The notes under the pieces: generated by a model
Databases searched by the model: none
Told to the model about the DNA's origin: nothing
What the model saw: only the letters and a program-made list of their open reading frames with translations
Shown: in pieces, positions 44,062 to 52,757 of the stretch
Layout: each line of letters begins with the position of its first letter
Numbering within the stretch: position 1 is the stretch's first letter
Made by a program: the position numbers and the translations under genes
Source of the DNA: Chara braunii
Lineage: Eukaryota; Streptophyta; Charophyceae; Charales; Characeae
NCBI GenBank assembly: GCA_003427395.1
Contig: BFEA01000237.1
Location: 358,479-411,235, forward strand
Length of the DNA: 52,757 bases
Direction of reading: 5' to 3'

Positions 44062-47000
44062 CATAAATACATACATACATACATACATACATACATACAT
44101 ACATACATAAATACATGTGTACATAGATAGTTAAGATTTTGTGGTACGCAGAGAACTCTGTGACAAGTTCCCCAAGGACCCCATCTCGTGCAGCTAAGTG
44201 TCTAATCACGATGGAAATTGCACTGAATGGACAAACCACCGAATTATGCCAGCAACAATGCCAGTGCGTAAGAACTTGGTGGCTGCTATGATGAAACAGA
44301 CCGAAAAGAATGTCATTCTTCACAATTGGTTGGACACTATACATGTGCATGACATATATAATCACATACCTGGTGATCAACAACTTTATGTGATCCGCAA
44401 CAGAAGCCACCAATTGAAGCAAATGCAAAACCCATACCAGCAATTATCATGTCCACATCTTGCACCTGCAAAAATCATACACCCGGTCGAAGGTCAGATT
44501 AATGCTGCAGCAGCCATGGTTGGTCTGCAAGCTCAATGACGCTGAGATTTCTGCCAGATCTATGTCATGCATCAAAACAGTGGGCAGTCATTACCTTTTG
44601 TTTCACTTCCAAGCAGTATCCAATCCACGTAGAATGTCCGCAAACCCACAGCTTGGTCTGTCACTCACTAAGAGTAACACGTTCCTGAAGGCCAGAGACT
44701 CGACCTGAAGCCAAACCTGTGATGATCGCATCAGGGATGAGCCGGGCAAACAAACGGCCCAGATCACAGCAAGAATCTACAGGAGAAGTAGGAAAGGAGG
44801 ATGTCTCCGACGAAGGCATTCCTGCAGTAGATAACTCCCCACTCCTGTATGCTGCTCACCAGGGAAGGTGCCACCATCCTTTTGGACATTTACACTTGGA
44901 TGATCGTGACAAAAATGTTAGTGTCACAACATTATCCATCTCCATTTCCAGAAGATTCCCTCATTGATATGCTTCTAAGGCATATAAATTCTGTACACGT
45001 TCTTCAGCCTCATGAGCATCAGATTGCACTCGTGCCCTCACACTCAGGTAGACTACATACTGAGTCGCACCCATGTAAATCATTGACAACATCTTTGAAA
45101 TACACCTTGCACCGCAAGTCCATCAGTGTCTTCACTGTTCTGGCCGATAAGCACACTGCCGCAGTAAAAGTAGCTGAGCGGCATTAACTGCACACAAAGA
45201 TCCACATGCAATTCCCAAACTCGATTTTTACCAGCTAGGAACCACAACCAGTCGGATTTTCTCTGTTGCAAAAGAAGTGTCCTCCTTTCAGACCACTTCG
45301 AAGGGGGGGGGGGGAGGAGAAATCCGTTCTGAAAGACGAGATCCGGCACTGATTTGCCTTGACCAACAATCTGCGTCAACATCTCCACCACTAAACTACC
45401 TCACGCAAGAGAACAAACTGTCCTCCCAAACATCCATTAAAATTGAAACTGTAATGACCCGCCAAAACACAGACTGAGAACACAGCTGATTTCTGGGTTT
45501 TGCCCCTGGAATGTATGCCTTGCTGAGATTCCCGCATTCTGCTGAGGTTTCCAAGTCTGCGTGTGTGCGTGCCTGCTGGTCTACGTGCCTGTCTGAGTGC
45601 TTGTCGACCTGAGTGTGTGTGTGACCCGCAAGGGCACTCGTTCGTTTGGAGGCCCCACAGGGCCAGTACTTACCTGTAGCTGCTATAAGTTGTCTTTTGC
45701 CCAGGAGGGCAGAGCCCTTAGTAGTCCCCCATAGCCTTGGCATGTGAGAGGAAGGTGAAGAGGGAAGCCCTGGCCATGGTGAACCTAACTACGGGCTGCG
45801 CACCCCTGCCCTCACGGTAAGTCAATGAGAGGAAGGTGAAGAGGGAAGCCCTGGCCATGGTGAGCCTATTGTTGTGCTGGCAGTAAGAGGGAACTTTGGA
45901 TATTGATTCTGGTTCAACCACTCATTGTTATTATTATTATTTGGAAGAAGCATAAGATTGGCGAAGACAAGGTGGAGGAGGAAGGTGGAGAGAGAAGGGG
46001 GATTTGTAATTGGTCTTGCTGGTGAACATCTTCTTCTTCTTCTTCTTCTTCTTCTTTTTCTTCCTCTCTTCTTCTTTGGTCTCTATCTCTTTGCAAGTGC
46101 TTTCATTTCTTTCGCAATTGGGTGGCATTGTCTTTCCTTGTGAATTTGCACTTCGGAAATGACCAGGATCATAACAGAAACTAAACACAGAAGATTAGCA
46201 AGGCCCCTGTGCAAGGATGACAATACAGAAAGAGAGAATTGGCAATTTTCCTTCCTTTTCTTTTTAAGTCAGAAAATTCCATGAGGGATTCCGCCTTCTG
46301 AAGATAACCATCCAGGGATTACTGGCACTTACTGGAATGTTGAAGTGTTCCGTGCATCCTCTCCCAGTTTTGCCCATCACACCAAGCGAAAGACTCTCGT
46401 CAACAATGACACGGAAATGGTACTTCTTCTTAAGCTCCATGATCTTGTCCATAGGGGTGACAAATCCTGTATTCTGGCCACACCGGATCCATCATAAAAC
46501 CAGGCTCAAACAATCAGAGACCCTTCTTGAGGTCAAGCAGACAAGACATATACCTCAATGGGCCAATGGGCGCAATAGCTCAAATGGGTAGCAATCCCGA
46601 GAGTTGATCCCACACAGCTGCAGGTCCTTTTAACACCGCCATCTCCCCCCCCAGCTCACACCACGCAAGGCATAACTGAGGAGAAATCTTCCCGTCTGGC
46701 ATGATCACAAGTGGGTCTAGGCTATGAAGGTAGAGGGTGGAGTCCCTCATGCCAGGCTATGGAGACGGGTGAGAAATGGGTGTAGGGGATGAGAAGAGGA
46801 GAGAGGAACCTGTGTCTTCACTTCCTTGGTTGGCGCTGTATCGAGAAGGCCCCTGTGTAGGTACCGACTGGTCTTGGACTTCATTTGAGAGTGTGGCTAT
46901 GGGATGGTGTTTGAATTGTCCTTTGAACATATGTGATGATCAAAGGATTAACTCACATAGTAGACAATGTAACCGAGAGAAGAGAAGTGAGGTTATGACT

Positions 47001-48784
47001 ACAAGGAGGGCTGTTTGAGTGCTGGCAGACAGTGGCAGTAAGGGGGAATACTTGTACATGATTCACATTTCATTCATTCATTCATTCATTCATGTATTTA
47101 GTTGCTTTTTGAAGAGGAGGAAGGAGGAAGAAGAAGTTAGGAGGAAGATATTGGTTTCATCTTGTGTAATTCTATTTCTTCTATTCTCTTCATTCTGTCT
47201 CTCTCCACTTCTTCTTTGAGTGCAGCCAGTCTTGCATTTTCCTCGCAATCGAGTTTTGCAATCATAACACCCCGAAAGAAGATAGGACAAGCAGCACCTC
47301 ACACTGCACAGCACAATGCACAGGCACACCATATACAGCACAGCGAGATGCACAGGCATACCAGTATATCACTTATACAAGGGACATCATTTTGGTTGCG
47401 GAAGGCGAAAAGGTGAGACGGGGGGACGAAACACAAATGAGGAGAAACCATCTCCACCCTCTCATGTGATCTTCCAGATCAGCCCAGAAATGTTCTGAAG
47501 AAATTAAAAGCTCTTTCTGTAAGATGCAATTCTCTAGCTGAGAGATTTTATCCAGCAGCCTCGACATCTAGCCCATTTTGGGCCATTTTGAGAATTTTCT
47601 TTAGTGCTTAGCATGAACCCACTGCATGTTAAACCACATGCAGGCTACAGTCCCGCAACGTATTAGCGGCCGGGCCCGTGGAGGAACCATCTCAGCCCTT
47701 TCATGTGATCTTCCAGGTCGTCCGAATAACATTCTGATTCTCTGAAGAAATTAAAAGCTCTTCGTGTACCACGTGATTCTCCAGTTGATAAATTTTATCC
47801 AGCAGCCTTGACGTCCAGCCCATTTTGCAAATATTTTCTAGTACTTATTGACCGCCGGACCTCGTCATTGATGCCTCAATCCTACAACATATTGATCCAA
47901 ACCTGCATGTTGAACCACATGCATGCTACAATCCTGCCACATTTGGCCGCCGCGCCTCATCATTGATGTCTATCCCAATCCCACTCCCCTTCGTGATCCC
48001 GAGCTCGCATCGAAAATGGAATTGAAAGGAGGATCGCACCTGACAAATCGCCTCCACAATGATGAACCGCCGATTCACAACCTTCCGTCGCTTTTTACGC
48101 ACATCTTCCTCTTTGACAGCTTTCAGTTTTGCCTCGAGATCATCCATGTCATTGTGCTTGAACCAAGCTACTGTACTTCTCGACAGATGAATTCCATTTT
48201 GGATTCCCCAGTGTGCTGCTTCATCACTGACGCACAATCTCACCCACACAAGGATCCAACAAAAAGCAAATCAACAACGTCAACAAATCAGCAGGCCGCT
48301 GCTTGTATTCCCTCCAGATTCCCAAAACCGTGTTCCAAATCTGCTCATCCAAAAGCATTCTGCCAAAGTGATGCAGACTCCGGACCAGTTTCTGGTTTGC
48401 CTGCATCACCACCACATATGGATCATGACATACTGTTATCTCTACCATTCCTTAATTTCCCCACCTGTCGACCACCAATCACAAACGCAACTGTTCATAC
48501 GAGATAAGGAGGCTGAATTCACATCCTGATGAATATGATAACACTAGGGGCTACTTCCCTTATCCGAAAACTGGATCACCTGTCAAGGCTTCATTGACTC
48601 AATGACACTTTGGAGGGAAATTTGTTCACATTGTTTGTTTTTTCATTTCATTTTATTTTTTTTACGATGTACCAGCATAGTGTGGTGGGACAACGTCGTG
48701 CGTGGGCGCTGCCGACCGGCATGTAGGGTGTCGGTGCTGGCGATTGGCTCAGTGGCAATCCGTAGGAGCAGAGCCGGAGAGGGT

Positions 48785-48869
<85 letters not shown>

Positions 48870-51800
48870 CCACTCACACATTTTCTCCTCCTCATCCCCC
48901 CCCACCTCTTCTTTGTCCTCTTCTTCAGCCCCCCTATCTCATTTCTGTCATATACGTCGCCTGCCTACCATCTACCAACAGTGGCATGGCAGGTGACACA
49001 AACCAAGGGCCTCACTCCCCGACCGCCGCGTCACTGATACACAGCTGAACAAAATACTCATGAACGTGAGATGCTGGTGAGATAACTGCCCCGGCATGTT
49101 TGGCAAGGCCGATTGCACAGCATTTTGAATGTCTAGAGACCCATGACGAATCCCAATACATGTGGAATGCTGCGCAGTGGCGCGATCCACCCAGTTGCAA
49201 AAAAAAAAACAAAAAAAACGATAGAAAATGGTGAATTAAAATAAAAACGCAGACAGGAGGAGACATAGATAGAAAGAAAGAGAGACCTTGTCCTCTTCCA
49301 CGCCCATCCACCATCTCGTCTTCATCCTCTTCTATGCTCGGCCGCCATCTCATTCCCTTCATCCCGTCGCCATCCTCTTCCATGCCCGCCCCCGATTTAT
49401 CAACTAGAATGGCGCAGCACCTGACAGTAACAATTGCACACACCCCAGCCCTCACTCCAGGACAGAACATTCTAGATGTATTTTTTTGGCCCTCTTTGCA
49501 CTGTAGATGCATTCAGGGTGATCACACATTTTGAATGTATGGACGCCAATCATCCTCTCAGATACGTTTGACATGTTGTGCGGTGAAGAGAGCCCACTAG
49601 CTTGCTTGAATCCAAAGACAGCAAAAAAAAAGGGCAAGTCGAGGTACGAAGAAAGAGAGGGAGAGAGAATTGTCCTTTCACTCCCGTTCATCCTCTACCA
49701 CCCTCATCTTCTTCATCCTCCCCACCTCATCTTCGTCCTCTTCCACCCTCCCCACCTTGTTTCATCCTCGTCCTCTCTGACCACGTTGTCTTTGTCCTCT
49801 ACCACCCCGATCCGATCAGTGGACGTTGGGAGAATCGGGGACAGCCCATTTTCCACGATCTTCTTTTTCTCTCTGTCGTTTTGTCTGCTCCGTGTGTTTC
49901 TATTTTTTTGTTTCCTCTTCAAAAAAACTTACACACAGCATTGCAATGGCCTCAATTCAAAACCTGCACAAACGTAGGCCAGGTCATAAATTATAGTCAG
50001 AAGTCAAAAGCCGTGTCACTTTTCTTAGAGGGGTCTGAGAAAAGTCCTAAGGGTCAACAGGTACCAGGTCCAGGGCCAAATGCCGCTGCCTATACCGCAG
50101 GCAAGGTAGTTGACTCCAGGGAAATCAGGGGTCGGGCCCAGACCTGTGAAGGGTAGGTCAAGAGTCGAACTTCGTCAGGACTCAACCATGGTCACAAATC
50201 TCATGCACAATCAATGCCTCTCTGTACTACTCCAGAAGGTTCCAGAGCCTACTGGGTCCAGGCACACATTCGTGGACAACAAATCTGGGACGCCCAGATC
50301 GAGAAACCTCCACCATCGGGGGAGGCAGGCTGAGGCAGGCAAAGGGAGGTCAAATCGACAAAAGAGCAGCGGCGCATTCATTCTGCCTTGCATGCGCTGG
50401 TGGCGAGAGAGCTGCAGAGCGCCGAAGGTAGAAGGAGGCTGGCACCTAAGAGGAAGACAGCTCCAGCACAGGAAGAGGGAAGAAGAAAGTGGTCACAGCT
50501 AGGAAGGCCAATGGAATGTTCTGTTTGGGGACACACAATGGTTCAGCGAATAAGGCATAGTTATTCGCTTTAGCATGCAAAACACATACCAGATAATTAT
50601 ATCGCCACGCTTACAGAATGCCGGGATTGTGCTCGGTGCAGTGGCAAGCCCATACGAATATAGAATGCAGTCCTCTGTTCCCATGAACCTCGCGACGCGC
50701 TCTTCAAACTCAACATGAACATCTGCACACCAGATGACCATGGTAAAGCAATGCCTTGAACATTATTAGCCCGAACGGAACCCATAACGTTCAAACTACT
50801 TCTATTGTGGATAGCTGATCATCTTTCCGACGCCTAATGCACCAACAATTTCCTCAACATTTGCCACCACGAACTACCACCTGCCACGAGGGAAGCAGGC
50901 ATTAGCCGCCAACCCTTACTCCAATCATTGGTGGAAGGAGGCGGCGGGGCGGAGCATTATGTTGCAGGAAGATGTAGAGAAGAAGATGATTCATCCTATT
51001 GCAGCACACAGAACATCATAATCCTTGAGGTGCTTCATCTGTTCATAACTTCATATCTACCTCATTGGGGACATAGAGCCTCTATGTCTTCTGGTAGACA
51101 ACACAACGGGATAACGGGTAGCAGAAGAAATAGAGGACATGTTATTTCATCCGAAATAGAGGACCTCTAATTCGAAGGTCTCTCTATACATAGGTTGCAG
51201 CCAAATTGGCAGTACGATATCTGGTTGGGAGACTATCAAGACGTCAAAATACTAGCTCCAAGCCTGGTATTTCTCAGAAGATTTAACTCACATAAAAGTA
51301 CAGCAGAAGTCATCGCTTGAATAAAGCATACACAGGAAACCACCAACATATCCAGTGCCCGAAGCTGATTCCAAAGCCTCTCCATTACTGCCAACAGGTA
51401 ACACAATTTGACAACTACTCACCAGCGTAATTACCCCATCAGAAGCAAATAACTTGAACTAGCTACTACCGTCTTCACCCGAATATAAAGCTCGACCATT
51501 ATAGCTGTATTTGGGCCATTTTCAGTCCAGATGCAGCGACAATGACCAGGCGTTCTATTCGGGTGAAGACAGTAGTATAACTCAAAAAAGAGTGCTCCTT
51601 GAGTCCTTGTCACACTGCCAAGAGGTCACCCATCTCTCTGCCACACTTCCTTGTCCTCGCTGAAACCCCTCTTTGTATTGCTAGTGCAAAGCCCACATGA
51701 CATCAGCCTGAACACAATCGTAGCTTCACGTGAATTTCAGGGTAGAGGATTGAGTGTCTGATTTGGATGCCCCACAACAACAAAAAAACATGTGCACGCA

Positions 51801-52364
51801 AAGCGGTCGGAAACAGATATAGTACCACGATCAAGAAAGTGCAGCCAAAGGGGAAAGAAACATGTGGACGCAAAGAAGTCAAAAACAGTGACGCTATCAC
51901 CATCGACAAAGGAGAGGGGGAGAAAAAAGGGAAACTGCACAAACAAGGCAGAGACCCAAATTTGCAAACAAAAGGACTGGCCCAGTGGAATTGCACCTGA
52001 ATGTGAAAATGCCCTACGTTCATATCACGCTACTTCTGTCCTTCTAAGCATAAACGGGCTGTTTTCACTCATCACATCCCCTGTGGACGGGTCTTATTTA
52101 CCCATCATAAGCCAAGAATGGAACATGACTGACCCTGGCCATTGTGGGCACAAAGCATCATACACAGACCTGGCTCAATAAGACAACAGCGGAGATCTCA
52201 GCAGAGTATAATAGTAGATGTTGCCTTCAACAGGACATGCAGAAGTCATCCAGCATCACATCCAGTGTCAAACTAATTGCCTTATACTTACCGATTGTGC
52301 CATAGAATCCTCGTGGCCCACACGCACCGACCCCATATTTCTCTATCGCAGCTCTGGATACCCT
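30747..52364 (-). CDS. LCB1: Serine palmitoyltransferase subunit 1 (LCB1), 3' eight exons, partial gene
   Basis: LCB1 is the non-catalytic partner of LCB2 in serine palmitoyltransferase, the ER enzyme that condenses serine with palmitoyl-CoA in the first step of sphingolipid synthesis. Eight exons join in phase with GT-AG junctions into 356 codons plus a stop: 52364-52292, 50722-50590, 48226-48040, 46473-46333, 44465-44370, 40782-40641, 35623-35496 and 30917-30747. Diagnostic motifs in order are [81 protein letters not shown] and [11 protein letters not shown]. The catalytic lysine motif of LCB2 is absent, as expected for LCB1. The plant protein is about 480 residues, so roughly 125 N-terminal residues, including the membrane segment, must lie to the right of the window. 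Introns are 1.6-5.0 kb and full of repeats. The frame is unbroken, so the gene is probably functional. Confidence 0.95.
30950..30987. repeat. Poly-C run (38), poly-G in the LCB1 transcript
   Basis: An uninterrupted run of C lies 33 bases upstream (in transcript direction) of the LCB1 last-exon acceptor. The poly-Pro and poly-Gly frames over it are artefacts. Confidence 0.98.
31547..31700. repeat. Short tandem duplications (~45 bp and ~26 bp)
   Basis: Segments containing gatcactgcgtgyggcaaggc occur twice in a row, and gatagagtctatga(g/a)ct occurs twice just after. No gene was recognised. Confidence 0.7.
31829..32212 (+). repeat. 192-bp tandem duplication carrying a gag zinc-knuckle fragment
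   Basis: Two near-identical units begin cttatagccttccgtacatc at 31829 and 32021. In one frame each gives [20 protein letters not shown] then [10 protein letters not shown] neighbouring frame supplies DMKDFC in unit 1, so a CCHC knuckle broken by a frameshift is likely. This is a piece of a different retrotransposon gag inside the last LCB1 intron... it lies upstream of the terminal exon, in minus-strand intron 7. Confidence 0.6.
33646..33730. repeat. 21-bp perfect inverted repeat
   Basis: GTAGCTTTGGGCACCATGTG at 33646-33665 plus one further base is complementary to the segment 33710-33730, with a 43-base loop. Confidence 0.85.
33736..33833. repeat. ~30-bp direct repeat pair
   Basis: Two copies beginning tgggacacgatggcagcatg lie 67 bases apart (about 33737 and 33804). 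They are immediately next to the inverted repeat at 33646-33730. Confidence 0.85.
34191..34304. mobile_element. MITE family M1, copy 1 (114 bp)
   Basis: Long terminal inverted repeats of about 37 bp: the left end ctaccgtcttcacccgaata is matched by the complement of the right end tattcgggtgaagatggtag. The arms extend through gcccggtcattat, leaving a short loop. The ends suggest a TA-flanked element, like Tc1/mariner-type MITEs. It lies in LCB1 intron 7. Confidence 0.85.
34451..34515 (+). repeat. Dispersed repeat R4, copy 1
   Basis: cttgccggtggaataggaac and the following 45 bases recur at 37659-37725 in the same orientation with a few changes. Confidence 0.8.
34900..34959. repeat. (CT)n microsatellite
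   Basis: Pure CT dinucleotide run, followed by a short C run. It reads GA in the LCB1 transcript. Confidence 0.98.
35006..35092. repeat. (CT)n microsatellite
   Basis: A second pure CT run, longer than the first and separated from it by about 45 bases. Confidence 0.98.
35107..35160. mobile_element. MITE family M1, left-arm fragment
   Basis: gcgccttcccccgaatagaa followed by cgcacgtccattat matches the left arm of M1. The right arm is missing, so it is a truncated copy just after a CT microsatellite. Confidence 0.65.
35496..35623 (-). CDS. LCB1: LCB1 exon G
   Basis: The 128-nt exon begins after ggttgcag and ends before gtgaga. After the split Ala codon it encodes [20 protein letters not shown], then [20 protein letters not shown] and EK. 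The short pattern [12 protein letters not shown] matches the LESPIVFLKL segment of plant LCB1. Confidence 0.9.
36096..36203. repeat. (GAA)n / GGAGAA repeat
   Basis: Purine-only tract of gaa with interspersed gga units. The poly-Arg/Lys and poly-Ser frames across it are artefacts. Confidence 0.97.
36338..36510. repeat. Cluster of gcatatgc palindromes
   Basis: AACGCATATGCGT-type palindromes occur at 36338-36351 and 36436-36448, with related gcatatgc cores near 36398 and 36488. Between them are ttctattcgaata and tctatttgatt segments in opposite orientations. This resembles a decayed foldback element. Confidence 0.55.
37366..37465. repeat. Two interstitial (TTTAGGG)2 motifs
   Basis: tttagggtttagggt at 37366 and tttagggtttag at about 37454 match the plant-type telomere unit. 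They are short and internal, so not a telomere. Confidence 0.8.
37659..37725 (+). repeat. Dispersed repeat R4, copy 2
   Basis: Same-strand copy of 34451-34515. Both copies are followed within about 0.5 kb by a long CT microsatellite, so the repeat unit may be larger. Confidence 0.8.
37856..37918. repeat. (CT)n microsatellite
   Basis: Pure CT dinucleotide run within LCB1 intron sequence. Confidence 0.98.
38335..38363. repeat. (GT)n microsatellite
   Basis: Short GT run with one TATG interruption, at the start of the R3 homologous block. Confidence 0.95.
38680..38820. repeat. 26-bp minisatellite, about five units
   Basis: Units of ttcagatctccagctgttca plus ttt-cac follow each other almost without change. 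A unit length of 26 is not a multiple of three, so all three frames give related Ser/Phe-rich peptides. It is not a protein gene. Confidence 0.93.
39025..39066. repeat. (GT)n microsatellite
   Basis: Pure GT dinucleotide run. Confidence 0.98.
39070..39650. repeat. Complex minisatellite, left of assembly gap
   Basis: tccatgctcgtcgccctcct-like units (about 24-27 bp) alternate with larger modules containing catgactgtgccctgtttca, ctgttgc(g/a)cttacctgaa and gagcctc. Modules are seen at about 39487 and 39582 before the gap and again at 40215. Confidence 0.85.
39651..40135. other. Assembly gap (485 N)
   Basis: The run of N lies inside the tandem modules, and the sequence after it (gtcctccctactcctcttcc) repeats the sequence at about 39277. 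The true size is probably unknown. Confidence 0.99.
40136..40450. repeat. Complex minisatellite, right of assembly gap
   Basis: It contains a near copy of 39431-39540 (ggactgtttggtcatgt onward) and then five to six ctcctccatccatg units. Confidence 0.88.
40641..40782 (-). CDS. LCB1: LCB1 exon F
   Basis: The 142-nt exon starts after acceptor acatgcag and ends before gtatat. It encodes [20 protein letters not shown], then [20 protein letters not shown] and NVRLLRK, with one base left over. The [11 protein letters not shown] motif is strongly conserved in LCB1. Confidence 0.96.
42177..42665 (-). repeat. Two tandem SINE-like units
   Basis: Units at about 42177-42420 and 42430-42665 share ggaaccaagtctcttaacca, ctacagccccgacgtggtgt and a cacgacccaccactgctact end. 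On the minus strand each reads GGGCTGTAGTGGTTAAGAG, like an RNA polymerase III A box. Unit 1 also has GGTTTGAGGCC at box-B distance, so a tRNA-derived origin is likely. Confidence 0.5.
43600..43985. repeat. Degenerate tccatccg / ctccctcc pyrimidine-rich repeat
   Basis: Tracts of tccctcc, then tccatccgtc units of about 4-8 bases. The frames of Pro/Ser or Asp/Gly/Arg here are artefacts. Confidence 0.9.
44032..44115. repeat. (CATA)n tetranucleotide repeat
   Basis: catacatacata run with two taaa interruptions, located about 250 bases past LCB1 exon E in the transcript direction. Confidence 0.97.
44370..44465 (-). CDS. LCB1: LCB1 exon E
   Basis: The 96-nt exon has no ATG of its own. It lies between acceptor tttttgcag and donor gtatgt and encodes [20 protein letters not shown] then [12 protein letters not shown]. 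This aligns with the plant LCB1 stretch MGHALATEGGFCTG. The position that carries the PLP-binding lysine in LCB2 is not lysine here. Both boundaries keep phase 0 with the neighbouring exons. Confidence 0.92.
45585..45700 (+). repeat. Dispersed repeat family R1, copy 2
   Basis: gtgtgacccgcaagggcact, gccccacagggcc and tacttacctgtag correspond in order to 2215-2330. Both copies are followed by a short stretch with ccctta. Confidence 0.6.
45746..45870. repeat. 81-bp-spaced direct duplication
   Basis: gagaggaaggtgaagaggga and the following agccctggccatggtg occur at 45746 and 45827. Confidence 0.93.
46029..46063. repeat. (TTC)n trinucleotide repeat
   Basis: Short TTC run. The lysine-rich minus-strand frame is an artefact. 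Confidence 0.95.
46333..46473 (-). CDS. LCB1: LCB1 exon D
   Basis: The 141-nt, 47-codon exon follows acceptor tggccag and precedes donor gtaagt. It starts [20 protein letters not shown] and continues [20 protein letters not shown] then TEHFNIP. The D-E-S motif is the fold-conserved position near the cofactor site of alpha-oxoamine synthases. Confidence 0.96.
47444..47960 (-). repeat. ~239-bp tandem duplication in LCB1 intron
   Basis: catgtgatcttccag is at 47463 and 47702, and gcatgttraaccacatgca at about 47623 and 47906. On the minus strand both units keep a short frame SRLLDKI(S/Y)QLEN...ELLISSE, so the unit may derive from a coding part of an unidentified transposon or gene. Confidence 0.7.
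48040..48226 (-). CDS. LCB1: LCB1 exon C
   Basis: The 187-nt exon follows acceptor gcgtcag and precedes donor gtgcga. It encodes [19 protein letters not shown], then [11 protein letters not shown], a lysine-rich stretch and [11 protein letters not shown], ending in phase 0. This is the HWGIQNG / FKHNDM region typical of LCB1. Confidence 0.96.
48788..48863. repeat. (GA)n microsatellite
   Basis: Pure GA dinucleotide run. The Arg-Glu frame across it is an artefact. Confidence 0.98.
48890..49950. other. Intron sequence, pyrimidine-rich tracts
   Basis: This part of the LCB1 intron holds ctcttcc / cctcatc tracts at 48895-48950, 49290-49400 and 49680-49810. No gene was recognised. Confidence 0.5.
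50590..50722 (-). CDS. LCB1: LCB1 exon B
   Basis: The 133-nt exon lies between a gtgtgcag acceptor and a gtatgt donor. With the split codon it encodes [19 protein letters not shown], then [20 protein letters not shown] and GDIII. The last codon is shared with the next exon and gives Cys where many plant LCB1 proteins have Ala. Confidence 0.95.
51464..51577. mobile_element. MITE family M1, copy 2 (114 bp)
   Basis: It has the same length and the same inverted ends as the copy at 34191 (tactaccgtcttcacccg and cgggtgaagacagtagta). The internal part is related (ccagatgcagcgacaatgac against tctagatgcagcgataatgac read in reverse). It lies in the first intron seen in the window. Confidence 0.85.
52292..52364 (-). 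CDS. LCB1: LCB1 exon A (first exon in window)
   Basis: The 73-nt exon follows a pyrimidine-rich acceptor ending tttcatcag and ends before gtaagt. It encodes [20 protein letters not shown] and then YGTI, with one base left over. The cysteine in [11 protein letters not shown] corresponds to the residue affected (C133) in human SPTLC1 neuropathy, and it is conserved here. No further exon was recognised between this one and the right edge. Confidence 0.93.
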
Positions 52365-52701
52365 CTGATGAAACAGGAATGACAATGATGTCAGAGAACT
52401 CATCTGTCAAAGCTTTCAGAAATCTTTTATAAGCTTGAAAATCAGCAAACATCATTGACCTTGAACCAACAGCATCAGCTCCACAGTGTGTAGCAGCGCA
52501 CTGTAAGCTGGGAGGGAAATTTTAGGAGAGTCCATACCAAAGTCCAAGCATGCAGACAAACAAATGGTATCCAGCCCTCTCCTTGCCTCTCGCACATGCT
52601 CAGCACAGCACTGTCCCCGCAGTAGTTCTCAACAGCATCAACTTCGCAACCAGGAAATACAAGAACTAACGTAATTAAACAGCTGTGTCCCACCTGTCTC
52701 C

Positions 52702-52705
<4 letters not shown>

Positions 52706-52757
<52 letters not shown>
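52706..52757. repeat. (TC)n microsatellite at the right edge
   Basis: A pure TC tract runs to the end of the window. Both ends of this window are TC repeats, which fits contig ends or breaks at such repeats. Confidence 0.98.

Noticed and set aside
43440-44066. Long Pro/Ser/His-rich frame on plus and Asp/Gly/Arg frame on minus
   Set aside because: Arises from tccatccg and catacata repeats; no conserved motif.
48602-49048. Arg-Glu repeat frames and their Ser-Leu counterparts near GA/CT tracts (also 34816-35094 and 37647-38026)
   Set aside because: Direct translations of dinucleotide repeats, not proteins.
52371-52470. Minus-strand frame MFADFQAYKRFLKALTDEFS before LCB1 exon A
   Set aside because: It does not match LCB1, and its end is the pyrimidine-rich acceptor; treated as intron.
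1-52757. CRISPR array, bacterial operon or phage region
   Set aside because: Tandem repeats here have no unique spacers; the gene structure and introns are eukaryotic.

Overview
This window is eukaryotic nuclear DNA, gene-poor and repeat-rich. The only confidently identified cellular gene is the 3' part of LCB1, a subunit of serine palmitoyltransferase. It lies on the minus strand in eight exons spread over about 21.6 kb (52364 down to 30747), and its 5' exons lie beyond the right edge. The LCB1 motifs resemble plant LCB1. Two (TTTAGGG)2 motifs, Ty3/gypsy elements, a tRNA-Asp-type primer binding site and long repeat-filled introns also fit the green (streptophyte) lineage. A large-genome charophyte alga such as Chara is my best guess, but this is an inference. 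Scattered N's and one 485-base gap show a draft assembly.

Layout. 1-6.9 kb: microsatellites, degenerate repeats, small palindromes and no convincing gene. 6.9-19.6 kb: a degenerate plus-strand Ty3/gypsy LTR retrotransposon. Its upstream part carries at least five diverged copies of an unrecognised ~150-residue domain, with a tRNA-Asp-type primer binding site between copies a and b and a tRNA-Gly-like remnant beside copy c. After these come Gag with a CCHC knuckle, a protease-like region, RT, RNase H, integrase and a long 3' region with an antisense reading frame. 19.65-20.97 kb: a spacer. 20.97-26.4 kb: a second, minus-strand copy of the same family, tail to tail with the first, so that roughly 5 kb arms form a huge imperfect inverted repeat. 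This copy lacks gag and has internal deletions, but it keeps several residues that the plus copy has lost. 26.4-30.7 kb: a LINE fragment, dispersed repeats and weak unassigned coding-like stretches on the minus strand. 30.7-52.4 kb: LCB1, with introns holding two complete copies and one fragment of a 114-bp MITE, SINE-like units, minisatellites, a gag zinc-knuckle fragment, long microsatellites and the assembly gap.

Nothing here behaves as an operon. The retroelements appear dead: they carry several in-frame stops and frameshifts and altered catalytic motifs. LCB1 reads without interruption through every exon junction and is probably functional. The most unusual items are the tandem-domain array upstream of gag, the tail-to-tail element pair with an antisense frame after pol, and the LCB1 acceptor that follows a 38-base poly-G run.
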